From Chloranthus sessilifolius (Eukaryota > Streptophyta > Magnoliopsida > Chloranthales > Chloranthaceae), in NCBI GenBank assembly GCA_021018995.1, contig CM037590.1:102921097-102985096 (forward strand): 64,000 nt of DNA, written 5' to 3'. Position numbers and translations under genes: made by a program. This document shows, one piece after another, positions 1-12,650 of the stretch (its first letter is position 1; every line of letters begins with the position of its first letter). The notes beneath the pieces are model-generated. The model was not told the DNA's origin and did not search any database. It saw only the letters and a list, made by a program, of their open reading frames with translations.

Positions 1-41
1 TCTTTTTGGCTTGGCCTTTTTGACTGATTTTTTTTCTCTCC

Positions 42-1605
42 TTGCTTTCCCAAGGGCAGGTCCATCAACATATATTGACTTTTATATTCTTGACAGATCT
101 TTGTATGTCTATGGACCTGCTTTCCAATCCTCTCTTACATGGAGGGCTTGGGATCAATTTACCCCCTTCTTTGGGCTTGGGGCCCAATTTTCTCAAAAGT
201 TGGCATGGGAGCTTGAATGAGAGTGAGCTTATCAAACTTGAGTGGCTCGGGTTATCACGTCTTTCCCTTTTCCTTAAGGTTCTTTTACGGTGGGACCTAC
301 TTCACGCGGCAACCTCCCTTTGGGATACAAGTGCTCATGTGTTCCGTTTTGGGAAGCGGAAGCTAACTCCCACCCTTGAGGAGCTATCCAACTTATCTAG
401 TTTGAAGCTTCACAGAGGCCTCGCAAGAGTCACACCGAAGTCAGGCTACTCCAAATCTGTTCACCTTACCCTCGGTTTGAAGAAATTGGAGTACAAAATA
501 AGTTTCGTTGGGGGGCCCATACGGTGTTCGATCAAATTCCTCAAAGAACTTTTCGATGATGAAAGTCTTTGAAAAGTGGTGGTTAGGAATATCTTTAATG
601 CGAAAGCCTTTGCTCTCAGTCTCATTTTGAAACTCCTTTTCTTTACTGGGGGAGAGAGCTTCTCCCTGTCACTTTGTGATGTCTTGATTGAGTTGGTAAA
701 GGGCCGATCAGTGATGCACTTGGTCCCTGCTAAATTATACCGGTGCCTTGATACATTTGCTCTGGATAAGGTGGAGGGCCTCAGGGGATGTCCATTGTTG
801 CTTCAGGTCTGGTTGGGCGAGCATCTTGCTGTCTTGGGACCCGTGCCACACATTTACATTGCACGAGGTGAGGCCACTCGATGCTTTTCAGGTAGGTGTC
901 ACTTGCTTTCGTAGGGCGACTCGTCAGCTCTGAAGCTTTGGTTATCCGACGCCAAGCTGACATGGAGGCTTCCTTGGTTGGACCAGACCTTTCCCATAGT
1001 TCGTTCTAGAGACCATGAGGGCATCACCCTCCTAGGATTGACCAGCAGCACCTTCTATTTCCCATTCTGGGTGTTGCGCCAGTTCGGCTGTTCTCAATAG
1101 GTGCCTTGTGAGACAAAGTCTATGTGAGTTGATCTTTTCTAGGGGGTCCTTTGGGGACATAGATCGGATTGCTGCTCTTTGGGAGACACATCAATCGATG
1201 CTGATGTGTGATATGAAGCAGGGAGATTCAATTCAGTCTTCCCCTGAGTACGAGGCTTGGCTATTAGCTGAGCAGCCTGTTACTGATCGTCAGGATCAGA
1301 CAGAGAGTATTGACATGGGAAGCCCCGGGCCGAAGAAAGAGACGATGCTCCGAACTCATATTGAGTTTTTGATTGATGAGAAGAGGATCCTGCATGAACT
1401 TTTGGCACAAGAGAAAGTTAGAGTAGGGATAGCAGAGAGCGAGGTCCTTCGTCTGAAAGGATCTTTGAGTGTTTCCCTTAGAGCCACAGATGCTTCTCGG
1501 AAGAGGTATAAGAGTTTGCATGGTCGTTGGTTGACCGAGCGGAATGTCTGGGAGGATGGTTTTCATACTGAGATTAGTGCCTTGAAGCGCGAGTTAGGCC
1601 ATTGA
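42..1605 (+). pseudogene. Antisense extra ORF of Tat-1 (DUF7745/plant-mobile-domain-like plus coiled coil)
   Basis: Plus-strand coding remains opposite to the gag-pol strand, between integrase and the missing 3' LTR. The first part contains FRFGKRKLTPTLEELSNL, the pattern of the DUF7745/plant mobile domain proteins of plant Tat elements, followed by GCPLLLQVWLGEHL. The last 165 residues (1108-1605) are rich in Glu, Lys, Arg and Leu and look like a coiled coil (DEKRILHELLAQEKVRVG). Extra ORFs in this place and orientation are known for Tat elements; their role is not settled. The bases just before position 42 are a pyrimidine run ending in AG, so an intron acceptor is possible. The coding sequence is broken a few times. 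The family assignment rests on remembered patterns, not a search. Confidence 0.6.
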
Positions 1606-2999
1606 TTCCTTCCTGCATATATAACTTTTTGCACATATCAGATACACAGAAAAGGAGTGTAAGAAACCCCTTTACAGATACACACATCTTTTTTTGTATA
1701 CATATTTTCTTTATGTTTTTGTTTTTTCTGCTTTCGTAAAAAAGAAAGAAAGCTAGACATCACACCGACTATTTTTTGGGATGTGGTGTAACTGTTGCAT
1801 TTGTAAATGAAAAAGGAAAACCTATTATATTTACAGACTTTTTTTTTTTTTTGGGTGTGGTGCCTTAACCACTGGGTGAGATCTCGGGTCCTCTTTTGAG
1901 CATGGTCTAACCCTCTTTTAAACGGTCCGGTCTGAGAGAGTTTTAGCAACTTTACGAAGACTAGAATGTCCATCCCTTTGGGCTGAGTCAAACCTTTCTC
2001 CTTACCTTGAGTCATACGTTTGACGAAGCCGCTTAATAAAGACAATTTTGGTCGGGGTCCAATTTGAACTAACATGAGCGGCCCAGAAAAAGGGTATAGG
2101 GAGAGTAACCAAGAGGGCTCTTCAAACATCAATCTATTAATCAATTCAAACCTTTCTTTTTAATCTTTTTCTTTTAAAATTCTTTTACTCACAACGCCCA
2201 AGGTGGGTTCGTCCTGCCTGTTTTTTACTCTCTTTTTACTCGCGATGCCCTTTCGAGTTTTCACCACGTCCATGGGTTGTAGCTCTCTTACCCTAAGCGC
2301 CCTTTCAGGTTTTCACCTGGTCCGCACAAACTTATTGTATTTACCCGTAGTGCCCTTTCGGGTTTTCACCATGTCCATCTTGCTTTGAGCTCATATTTTT
2401 ATTTTTTATGTTTTATTTATTCTATCGAAAGCCACGACATAGATGTCGATTCCGTCATAGCCGGTCAGATGGGGTTCCGGTGTCGTCTCACAACTCGGCT
2501 TGTGTTGACTTAACAGATACTATGACTGCTTGTGAACTTAAAAATGAGGCTTCCTTCAGGGTGTAGGTTGGCCATAGGTTAGGTTAGGATTTGAAGGTAT
2601 ACTGGGCTAAATAGGGTCTTCTTGATATGGCTTCAGTTTTTCTCAACCCTCTTCTTCCTTGGGGGATTTTACTGTACAAGCCCCACGATCCTATTTTTTT
2701 TTTTTTCTTTATCTTATTTCAGGCATTCTCTCTTTGAGGTTTTGCTTTTTTGATTTTTTTAGATTTTGATGGTAACTTTACTTCTTTTTTTGTATATGTA
2801 CACATATTTTTTTTGGGAAAGGGGTTTATTTGAAAGAAAGACCCAGGCTCAAATGGGGTAGCAAAGGATATCATCATTTTTAGGGATACTTTTTTGGCTA
2901 CGGTGCTTCGAATGATGGCCTCTTTTAAGTGATTTTTAAGCAGTCACGCATCTGTTTCACCAATAATTACCTTATTGCAATAGACTAAGAGTAGAACCG
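1606..2999 (-). other. 3' noncoding region of Tat-1
   Basis: About 1.4 kb between the end of the antisense ORF and the integrase end. It is T-rich on the plus strand and holds short poly-T runs and one threefold repeat (listed separately). I see no coding region. It would contain the transcript ends of two convergent units, the antisense ORF and gag-pol. Confidence 0.6.
2247..2376. repeat. Threefold short repeat in Tat-1 3' region
   Basis: The string GCCCTTTCGRGTTTTCACC followed by a TCC-type ending occurs at about 2247, 2299 and 2352, a spacing of 51-54 bases, with small changes between copies. It lies in noncoding sequence. Tat-2 has its own different threefold repeat in the matching region near 62936-63160. 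Confidence 0.8.
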
Positions 3000-4120
3000 T
3001 CAAACGTATCCAGCATTGATGCGCTCAGGAAGATGATCTCCATCCATGATGGCGAGGTGGATGGCGTATCCCGACAGTACTTCTCGGATGACGTAAGGTC
3101 CCTTCAAGTTCGGCTTGAACTTCCCTCTCGGATCGGCGTGGAGGGATGGAAAGATCTTCAACACAATGTGTCCTATCTTTAGATATCGACTGCAGACATG
3201 TTTATTGTAAGCGTTCCGATTCGCCCCTGGTAAACTTGAGTATGCCACAAGGCTAGGAGTCTCTTCTCGTCCAATAAGTTCAATTGTTCAAAGCGAGATC
3301 TCTCTCTCTACTTCGGGTAAGCGCGATTCCATAAGAATTCAGAGCGAGGGTACTTCAACCTCTATCGGTAGGACAACCTCATAAAGCAAATGACAGCTTT
3401 TTGCTCCAATCTCGATAGGTGACGAGCATTTTCTCGAGGACGCGGATGATTGTCTTATTAGCAGCTTCTACGGCTCCATTGGTCTGAGACCGATAAGGGG
3501 ACGAGCGATGATGCTTGATTTTATATTACTCGCAGAAGGCTCGGATGCGCTTATTCGTAAAGTTTGTGCCGTTGTCCGTAATGATATCCTTGGGTATCCT
3601 GAATCGGCACATAATATTACTTTTGAGAAACTTCTCGATGTGGCTGGCCGTGATGTTGGCATATGACGCTGCTTCTACCCACTTGGTGAAGTATTCAATG
3701 GCGATGAGGATGAACCGATGTCCATTTAATGCTTTTGGATTAATCATTCCGATGACGTCAAGGCCACGGGTAGCAAATGGCCAAGGAGTGGTCATACAGT
3801 GAAGATCGATGGCAAGAGCGTGTATCAGACTGGAGTGTTCCTGATACTTATAGCATTTCTGAATATGTTTGTAACAATTTGATTCCATAGTGGTCCAAAA
3901 GTATCCCTGTCATAAAACTTTCTTAGCGAGCATGTGACCGCTGATGTGGGCACTGCATACTCCCTCATGAATCTCTTTCATGATGTTGATAACTTCACTT
4001 TCAGTAAGGCACCTAAGCAAGATGTTATTGTATGATTGCTTATAAAGCCATTCTCCACAAATGACGTCGCTTGTCGCTAAATGTTGAATGGTTAGCCGGT
4101 CCATTTTGGACGTACCCTCA
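3000..4120 (-). pseudogene. Tat-1 integrase (fossil)
   Basis: Minus-strand remains of a Ty3/gypsy integrase. The N-terminal zinc-binding region is seen in EIHEGVCSAHISGHMLAKK near 3910-3990. The catalytic core is recognisable from GLDVIGMINPKALNGHRFIL and from TDNGTNF, which carries the second catalytic Asp. The C-terminal part near 3000-3248 has the LKGPYVIREVLSGYAIHLA pattern of the family's DNA-binding tail. It lies directly downstream of the second RNase H, as expected for Tat. Broken in several places. Confidence 0.9.
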
Positions 4121-4154
4121 GGGAAAGTTAGTGTCTCAAGGAAAATCTTGATAT

Positions 4155-4656
4155 CTAAGAACTAAGGTAGCTTATCATCAAGTTCTGTATGTTCCTCAAT
4201 CTGAAGGCAGAAGGCCGGCTCATTCCTTTGCTCGATCATGATCGGCTTCATCTCGACACCATATGAGATTTCAATCATTGATGCCAAAGTGGCTAATGCG
4301 ACGGCAAATCGATTCCTTATCCGGGGGACATATGAAAATGTCACATCTTCAAAACAAACTATCAGATCCTCGAGGTGCTCATGGTAAGGGATCAATTTCT
4401 CATCTTTTTCTTCCAATCTCCATTCGTCTGGCATATGATCAACTGTGAATCGCCAAACACTTGAAGGTGAGTTATGTTTATATCGAGGGCCGCCTGCAAA
4501 CCAGCAGCATAAGCTTCGTACTCAGCCATGTTGTTAGTTCAAGGGAAGTTGAGCTTGATGGAGATTGGTACATGGGATCCTTTCGATAAAATTAGAATGG
4601 CACCAACTCCCTGACCTTCAGCATTTGCTGCCCCGTCGAAGTACATTATCTAAGAT
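4155..4656 (-). pseudogene. Tat-1 second (archaeal-type) RNase H
   Basis: Between RT/RNase H and integrase the minus strand reads MYFDGAANAEGQGVGAIL near 4600-4650, an RNase H fold start with the catalytic Asp in the YFDGAA motif. Further on it has IPYHEHLEDLIVCFEDVTF and a VPRIRNRFAVALATLAS stretch. This matches the additional RNase H that defines the Tat/Ogre branch of Ty3/gypsy elements. It is a fossil and not one continuous frame. Confidence 0.85.
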
Positions 4657-4658
4657 TC

Positions 4659-6420
4659 TTATGCTTCTTCTATATCGTCTTTCGTCATGAATAGGATGTC
4701 CTCATCGGAGAACTTAGTTCTCAAAGTCTCATAATCTGGCAAAGGATTGTCGGCAAGATGATTGGTGAGTGCCTGCCCCTTGATCGATTTTTGAGTGACG
4801 TACGTCATGTTAAACTCAGACAATAAAAGATGCCATCGTGCAGTCCGTCCAGTGAGGGCCAGCTTCTCGAATAGGTATTTCAACAGGTCCATTCGGGCCA
4901 AAAGTAGAATGGCTTGGGATAGCAAGTAATGGTGGAGCCTCTGAGTAGCCCATACAAGAGCCAGAGATGCTTTCTCCAAATGAGAATAGCGGGTCTCATA
5001 ATTAGTAAACTTCTTGCTCAGATAGTGCATGGCCTGCTCTCCTCTTCCTGTCTCGTCATGCTGCCCTAAGACACATCCCATCGAAACTTCTGTCATAGAG
5101 AGATACATCAAGAGTGGTCCCCCTAGCTCGGGTGGTACTAACACATGTGGATTGAGGAGGTAGCTTTTGATTTTATCGAACGCCGCCTGACAATCGTCGT
5201 TCCATTCAATGGGTGAGTTCTTCCGAAGTAGCTTAAAGATCGGTGTGCAAATTGGGGTTAGCTGTGTAATGAACCGATTGATATACTGTATCCTGCCCAA
5301 GAACCCCCTAACCGCTTTCTCGCTAGATGGTGACGGTATTTTAGTGATAGCTTTGACGTTGACTAGGTCGACCTCGATCCCTTTCCTACTAACGATGAAT
5401 CCCAACAATTTCTTAGACATAGTACTGAATGCGCACTTTTATGGATTCAGATGTAACCTGTACTTTATCAACCTCTCAAATAGCTTATGGAGGTTTACCA
5501 AGTCATCGCTCCGCTCTGGTGACTTGGCTATCATATCATCAACATATACTTCAATTTCTCGGTGCATCATGTCGCCAAATAGCATAGTCATAGCCCTCTG
5601 GTACGTTTCACCGACATTCTTCAGCCCAAACGGCATGACTCTATAGCAAAAGGTTCCCCAAGGAGTGATTAACGCAGTCTTCTCCCGATTTGCCTCTGCC
5701 ATCTTAATTTGATTGTCTCCGAAGAATCAGTCCATAAAAGAAAGCATCTCGTGCCTAGCAATGTTATCGACCAAGATGTTGATGTGCGGCAATGGGAAAT
5801 CGTCTTTCGGACTTGCCTTGTTCAAATTTCTAAAATCGATACACATGCAGGCTTTTCCATCCTTCTTCGGTACAAGCACAATATTGGCTAGCCACTGCAA
5901 GTACTTGGATACCACGAGAAACCCCGTGTCATACTGCTTGATGACTTCGTCCTTGACTTTCAACATCCACTCGGGTCGGAGATGTCTCAGCTATTGCTTA
6001 ACTAGCTTCATATCAGGGTAGAGAGGCAACTCATGCTCGACAAAATCGATGTCCAGATTAGGCATGTCCTTGTTCGACCAGGCAAAAACGTCTTGGTATG
6101 ATCGAAGGAATTCGATCATACTTTTTCTTTCTTCGGGAGACAGTGACGTTCCAATCTTGGTGATTCGAGAAATCTCCTCATTCCCTAGATTAACGTCCTC
6201 GGTTTCTTCGACAATGGGGGTAGGGCCATGCTCAAATTCGGAAAACTGGTCAAGGAGCTCATTGGGAAGCTCCTTTAAAGGGATATCCTCATTCAGACTC
6301 ATAACTCCTACCTCTTCCTGTATTTCTATAGGAAAGGGGTCGATTTCACATGAGACGCATATTTCAATTAAGGCATCTTTTTGTAGGATTTTATTTAGAA
6401 TTTTAAATGACAACATTTTT
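4659..6420 (-). pseudogene. Tat-1 reverse transcriptase and first RNase H (fossil)
   Basis: Minus-strand remains of the polymerase. Upstream linker residues (5991-6416) end in YQDVFAWSNKDMP, the usual lead-in to plant gypsy RT. The RT core has KDGKACMCIDFRNLNKASP near 5790-5850, FCYRVMPFGLKNVGETYQR near 5590-5660 and the catalytic YVDDM near 5535. The RNase H part (4659-5420) contains GFLGRIQYINRFI and AMHYLSKKFTNYETRYSHLE. Domain order is normal. Broken several times. Confidence 0.92.
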
Positions 6421-6553
6421 GAACTTTATATTTTTTCAATCTTCTTGGAATTTTTATTTTCTTCGGAGACGGACCCTTGGCAGCACGGGTCTGTGTATAT
6501 ACAAGGTATTGCCTGCCAAGGGCTTATCTCACTTTTTATAGGTTATTTTTTTT

Positions 6554-7992
6554 TTAAAAACGGGTGCCAAATGTTAGGCCACTCTCAGCTTCCAGGGTTT
6601 GGGGAAAAGATGCCCAGTTGCGTACCTGAGGGGCCGCTTCTTTACTTATTTGAATGGAGGGTGCTAGCTGATATGGCTCTTTAGAGTCAGCCTCCATCAT
6701 GTTGATCCCCATTTTGTCTGAGATGATGTCCTCAAATGTTAAAACAGTTTTGTGGTGATTTACCATAGGAGGAGTTTGTTCAGGTATGGGTCGTCGTTCT
6801 TTAAAGAGGGACAACGCGGCCAAGTCTATCTCCAAGTTGGGAAGGGTGATGTAGGGATTGGTGGGGTGAATTGGTGTTGTAGGCTTGTGTGGGGTTAATC
6901 GGGTTTCCCTATTTTGGTCGATCTTCACAACCCCGACATTTATGAATGAATTCTTGATGTGAGGCCTGGGACAGGGTTTTTCCTCTATGTGGATTCCCCT
7001 AGATTTTACAGCTGGCATCACCCGAACTTTCTCTTTTACCTCTCTCACTTCTTCTTCCGTGGGCTTGTAACCTAACCTAAATCTGACCTTTTGGCCCCCC
7101 TTAGCTGTGACGGGTTCTGTTTTACCTTGTAGTCTCGACCTGAGTCCCCTTACTTTTTTATAGTCCCACTTTTGGAGCATAGCCACTGCTACTACCATAA
7201 CACCTCCGGTCCTTGGAATGATGTCCTCGACGGGCTCCGGGAGTATCGTTGACACCTTGTACTCAAAATTGTGGAGGTCAACATCTTCAGTGGTGTGTGG
7301 TATATCCAGTACTTTGAGTTTTTTGACATTGTTGGTGGCCTTCTCTTTCTCATTGTGCCCCTCACTGATGATTGTGATGATCTTATGCCCATATGCAAAT
7401 TTGAGTTTCTAGTGTAATGTGGAGGGTATGGATCCAACCTCATGCAGCCACGGGCGCCCTAGCAGCAGATTAAATGAGTATTTGATATCCATCACTTGAA
7501 ACAATATGGAGAAGGCCATTGGCCTAATTAATAGCTCAAGATCAACTTCTCCCATTATCTCTCTTCGTGTGTTATCAAAACCTCTGGCACTAGTTCTCGT
7601 GGGTCTTAGCATGTAAGGATCTACCCCAATTTTGGTGACGGTTGTCAGCGGGCATATGTTTAATGCAAACCATTATCGATCAAAACTAGTGGGATTATCA
7701 TATTTCCAGACTCAACAGTTATATTTAAGGATTTTGAGTGACTTTCTCCTTCCTCTAGTAGATCGGCATCTGAAAAAGAAATGGCATTCGGGGCCATCAC
7801 TTGACCAATTATTTGCCCGACTTCATCTAGGCTAACCTGAAGTGATACATGCGTGTTCTTTAATGCCCCCATTAATGCTTGGAAATGGAGTAGGGACATC
7901 ATCAACAAATCCCATACAGTAATATGGACAGACATTCTTCTCAGCTGAGTCTCCAGTATGTGTTCTCGAGTCATTTTCTCAAATGGATTCAC
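6554..7992 (-). pseudogene. Tat-1 protease region and gag-pol linker (fossil)
   Basis: Minus-strand remains of an aspartic protease: VLIDNGLHLNICPL near 7650-7700 corresponds to the D-N-G active-site loop usual in Tat proteases, and FNLLLGRPWLHEVGSIPSTLH near 7415-7480 is the family's second conserved segment. Residues 6554-7255 form a basic, proline-rich linker between protease and RT. Broken more than once. Confidence 0.8.
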
Positions 7993-8022
7993 GACACTGT
8001 CTTTCTTTCCTTCGGGTTGGGC

Positions 8023-9960
8023 TTATGCTGCTGCCGATGCTTCTGTTTGCTTCGAGATCTTCCCAGATCGGGTAACAAAGTCCATGGCCCCTTCTCTATT
8101 GTAGTTAGCATTGATATTTATTTGCTCATAACTCAGAGGGAACTGATGAGGATCGTAGGTTGGTCCCGTAATTTGAAATGGTATGGCTACTGGTATCGGA
8201 GGCACTTGCACTGCGGGCTCCATAGGTGTGGGCAATACTTGATTTACCTTGGTGATAGCAGGTTGGGTGGCAAAATTGAGCCAGATGGGAGTGGTGAAGG
8301 TTGAGGGTGGTGGTACTGGGGGAAAAGGGGTAAGATTAGACCATTAGTAGCCAACAGGTGCCGGCGGGGGATTAGGGATATGATGGGCTATCGGGTAATT
8401 GACGGGGGTGGTGGTGTATGGTTGGTATACATTTATATATATAAAATTGACAGGAGTGGGTGATAGAAAATAAACCCTAAGATCTAAGGGTTCGGCTTGT
8501 GGTGTTGGGCTGGGAAAGTAGTCTGATAGATTCAGGGAGTTCAATCACCCCAATATTCCTTTCTTCACCATTCCTTGACAATGGTGCCACATAGCTCTCC
8601 CAGTCATTGATGTAATCGGATAGGTAAAACTCAAATTCGCACTCTTCTATCATCCCGATGGTTGGTCTGGGACTTGCTCCTCCAGTAGGATGTGGGGGTA
8701 ACGACACTTGATGGATGTTCGCGTGCTGGTTCACTTGAGAGGGCGCTGGTGGAATTATTTTCCCGACATCGATTAAATCTTGGATCGTGTGCTTCAATTG
8801 GAAGCAGTGATCAGTCGGGTGACCCGAACCCTGGTGAAAATTACAGTGGGTATTAGGGCTATGATTCTTTAAGATCGGGTGAGAAGGAGGTTGCGATTGA
8901 CGAACAGTAACTAATCCCTTTTCTACTAATAAAGGCAAAAGTACACTTATTGATTATCCCATGGGTGTAAATACTCGGTCATAGCGGGCTCTCCTCTACT
9001 CCGGAGTCATCTGCATTCTTTGCCCATTCCCTGTTCTATGTATCTGCTCAGTTCTGACTAGCGGTGGTTGTACTGCTTGAAATAAGAGTGGGGTTACGTT
9101 ATTATTGGGCTTGGTATTGGCAATGTTTTGGACATCGGCCCCAGTTCTCTTCTCATTCCTTTGTTCTGAAAACCTTCTAACCCTATTGGCTCCACTTGGT
9201 ATACTTTTGTTCAGGCCCCCCTCCCTAATGGCATCTTCACAGCGATTGGTGTTCCTCACCAGATCAGTAAAATTAGACTGCTACTAGTACACCAAAGCGT
9301 TTGAGATCACTGGTAGAGTATTCTTGGAGATCATCTCTATCTACTCATCATTAGGTATTCTGCTTCTGACCTGAGCTGCCAGTGCTCTCCATCGCCCTAA
9401 ATAATCGTTGAAGGTCTCATTTGTGTTTTATTTTAACCGGGCCAAGTCAGACTTACGCGATTCGAAGTCAATATTATAGACATATTATTCCCGGAACAAG
9501 TGTGTTAAGTCCTTCCATGTTTTCATCATAGATGATTCTAAAGACGTGAACCACCTTAAGGTCAGACCGATTAAACTCTTTTGAAAGACCTTTATCAACA
9601 ATCTTTCGTCCCCTCCATATTAGCACATGCCCTCACAGTAGGACTTGAGGTGTGCAATAGGATTGTCGATGCCGTTGTAACTTATCAAATGCCGACATTT
9701 TAAATTTGGGAGGTAAGGAGACCTCAGCTAATAGACACAAATCTGTGAAGTCCATGGCGTGGATTTCAACACCACCCATTTTCATCAACTGCTTTTGTAT
9801 TTTGTCCAACTGTTCTTTCAGCTACTCTGACTCCTTGGATATGGGGGCCACTTTCTCGGTAGTTGATTGGATTTCACTTTATGCTATTAGGGGGTGGGAA
9901 ATGATAGGAGGAGGGTTAAGATTGGTCAATGCCCCAGCATAGGCTCCATTGTTCCTAATC
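8023..9960 (-). pseudogene. Tat-1 gag core and zinc knuckle (fossil)
   Basis: Minus-strand gag remains. The retrotransposon gag core lies near 9290-9700 and is followed by an Arg-rich segment (8996-9259). A CHHC-type knuckle, CNFHQGSGHPTDHCFQLKHT, lies near 8790-8860 and is followed by IQDLIDVGKI, a spacing typical of Tat gag. Tyr/Pro-rich residues continue to about 8023. Several breaks are present. Confidence 0.8.
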
Positions 9961-11710
9961 TCATCATCTTCATATTGCTGGTCGACATAGTGTACAGTGA
10001 GGGTGGGATTATCATGTTTGTGTTGCATGGACTGGATGAGAATGACATGAGTGGGGGTTGGGTGAGTCCATTGGGGATGAGGGGAGGTTCGTTGGATTAT
10101 GGGATGAGTGGAAGTTAGATTTTGGAGTGGGGCCTAATGAGGCCATTGAGCGTGGGGGAAGGTTTGAAGCTGATTTTGGGATGTAAGGATATGGGTAAAT
10201 TGGGTTGATGTAAGGCATGGGTTTGAGCTGGGTATGAGGGTTGTGAGTGGGTAAAATTCTGGAGGAATTGTGAAGGGTATGGGTGTGAGGCTCCAAGGTT
10301 TTGGGCTTGAGTTTGGGCCATGAAGCCTTGGGAGGGTTGGGCCATTAGGCCTTGGTCATGATAGGTTTGGGTCATGGGCCATTGATGGCCATGGGCCCTT
10401 GATGGGTTTGGGCCATGGGCCCTTGAGGGATCTGACCCCATGGGCCTTGTTGGGCCTGACCCATTGGGACTTGTTGGGTCTGGGCCATGGGCCCTTGATG
10501 AGTCTAGCCCATTGGGCCTTGATGGATTTGGGCCATGGCCCCTTGATGGGTTTGGCCCATTAGGCCTTGATGGGTCTAGCCCATTAGACCTTGTTGAGTC
10601 TAGGCCATAGGCCCTTAATGGATATGGCCCATTGGGCCTTGATGAGTCTGGGCCATGGGCCCTTGATGGCCCTGGGCCATGGGGTTTTGGGTCATGGGGC
10701 CTTGGGACATGTGGGAAATGGGGGCTTGGGCCATTGGGCCTTGTGATATGTGGGTAGTGGGGGTTTTGGTAGTGTGGATGATGGGGGGTTGATGGGGGTC
10801 ATGGGGGAATGAGGCATGGAAGCTTGCTAGGGTATGGGATGGTTCCGTGGGTGTGTGGTGTGGATGAGAGGGGATGTGTTGGTAAGGCTTCCACTTGTTA
10901 TATGGTTGGAACATTTCCTCCATCATGGCCATGGTAGGGGGATCGGATGGAGATGGGCTATTTGATGGTTGGGGGGGTATGGATGGGGTATGGGAAGAGG
11001 AAAAATTGGGCATGGCTCCGATAAAATTGGGCATGACCCGGGTGAGGGGTGGGATATGAGTGGGGTTGAAGGAATGAGGTGGGGGCCTGGTGGATGAAAT
11101 GAGCATATATGGGGAAGATGTATGGGGCATGGATGTGGAAAACGAGAGAGGAAAATTGATGGCTTCGGGAGAGATGGGCATGACTTGGATAAATGGAGGG
11201 ATGTGCGGGGGGTTAGATGTGGTATGGATAGATGCAGGTGGATCGGGTTAGGTAGATAAAAAATATGGTATGTGTGTTAAGGTAGAGGGTGGGTTTTGAA
11301 TGGGTGTGGAAGGGAGGTGAGATGGTTTGGAGATGGCCATGGATGAAGGCATGGCTTGGGAAAATGACGGGAAATTGGGATTTTGGATATTTTGGGAAGT
11401 GGTGGAAGGGAAAATAGGGGCACTAAACGGGGTGGTTATGGTGAGGTTTGAATGAGTGAAGGGTAGAATTAAAGGTCTCTTCGGTATGGGAATGGATTGG
11501 AGAATGTGGTGGGGATGAGTCGGGATCGACATAAGCCGGGTCTATGGCCCACGACATGTCTCGGTATCGGGTTGGGTACGGGTGCCTTGGGTAGGGCCCG
11601 TAAAGCTTCCTCCTTCCCCTACGGGATGGCGGAGGGTACGATGATGCCGTTGTGCCGGCATCAATCAAGACTCTATTTTTAATTTTTTGGATTATTGTAA
11701 GTGAAAACAA
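9961..11710 (-). pseudogene. Tat-1 gag N-terminal His/Pro/Ser-rich region
   Basis: Minus-strand remains with low-complexity composition (His, Pro, Ser, Thr, Met, Gln) over more than 500 codons. It starts near 11710 with MFSLTIIQKIKNRVLIDAG and runs into the gag core. An octapeptide minisatellite occupies its middle. No fold is recognisable; such disordered gag N-termini are common in Tat elements, but this one is long. Broken a few times. Confidence 0.65.
10310..10745 (-). repeat. 24-bp coding minisatellite encoding a GPMAQTHQ-like octapeptide
   Basis: About 18 degenerate units with a 24-base period. A plus-strand consensus is GGGCCATGGGCCCTTGATGG plus four bases. On the minus strand the units read as variants of GPMAQTHQ and, in another frame, PSRAHGPN. 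Because 24 is a multiple of three, unit gain or loss keeps the frame. Confidence 0.85.
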
Positions 11711-12015
11711 ATAAGGATCTCGGGCCCTTTTTGAATTCCCTTCTCAGGTGGCTTTCGTACTCTAACTAGGTCCCGCGACAACGGCTCTGAAGTGCTTCGA
11801 AAGAATCAAAGGGAAACCCCTTGATCTATTAAAAGCACGGAAACCAATGCAAACAACCTGATCCCTCGAAACGAATAAAAAAGAAGTCACCTTCTTTTAA
11901 CCGGCGAGGGCGTATTGGGTGTGAAAAATTACGGGGCCTAAACAGAGGCACTAAACACACTGATCGGGGAGTGAAATAGGCCATAGATCCAAACTGTTGC
12001 TATTCAGAACTAGCC

Positions 12016-12132
12016 TGGCGCAACTATTAGTGGCGCCAGAGCAAAATGTCCAATTTTAAAGCTAGCGCAACTAATAGTTGCGCCAGTGCATTTCTAGGAC
12101 ATTTTACATTGGCGCAACTAATTCTTGTGCCA
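12016..12132. repeat. Tat-1 inverted-repeat motif array in leader
   Basis: Three copies at 12016-12038, 12063-12085 and 12110-12132. The core is GCGCAACTA and its complement TAGTTGCGC around one base; the middle copy has perfect 9-base arms. The same motif recurs three times in the LTR at 13981-14137. Two of these copies are followed by AGAGCAAAAT or a close relative. Confidence 0.9.
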
Positions 12133-12650
12133 TAGCAAAATGGATCTCCAGTTTCTATGACAGTAACAACCTCAGTTCGGGATTGGTCTCCAAACTGGCT
12201 TTTTTTGGATGTTGGGCTTCCGGGGATTGACTGATTTAATGATACCGCTCTCTTGCTCACCGAACCTAAGGGTTTAAGGCCAAATTGGGTTCACTATCGC
12301 TTACTTTTTCCCAAGTTTTAAGCTTGGAATGAGAAGGTTATCCACTCGATATACCTTAGGTGCAAGCACTTTTCTTAGGTACTAGGTGGGCTGGGACTTT
12401 TTCGGATCATCACCACTAGGGGCTGCCGCCGTACTAAGACCCGAGTGGTTGTATGTGTGCCTAAATAACCCAACCCTTTAAAAATCTATCCCGCAAAAAA
12501 TTATTTTAGATCCCCCTTATTGGTTCAATTTTATTTTTCACTTTTAAAGGAATTTTCTTAAGTTTAAAGACCGGGGGTGATGATCCCGTGCCGCCTTACG
12601 GGCCGGCATTCATTGTTTGTAATATGATTGCGAAAACGTAAATGCACACG

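Noticed and set aside
10310-10745. Dense TGGGCC/GGCCCA words as a TCP-type promoter cluster
   Set aside because: The 24-base period and open frame are explained by an octapeptide repeat in gag; no TATA box or transcript start signal nearby.
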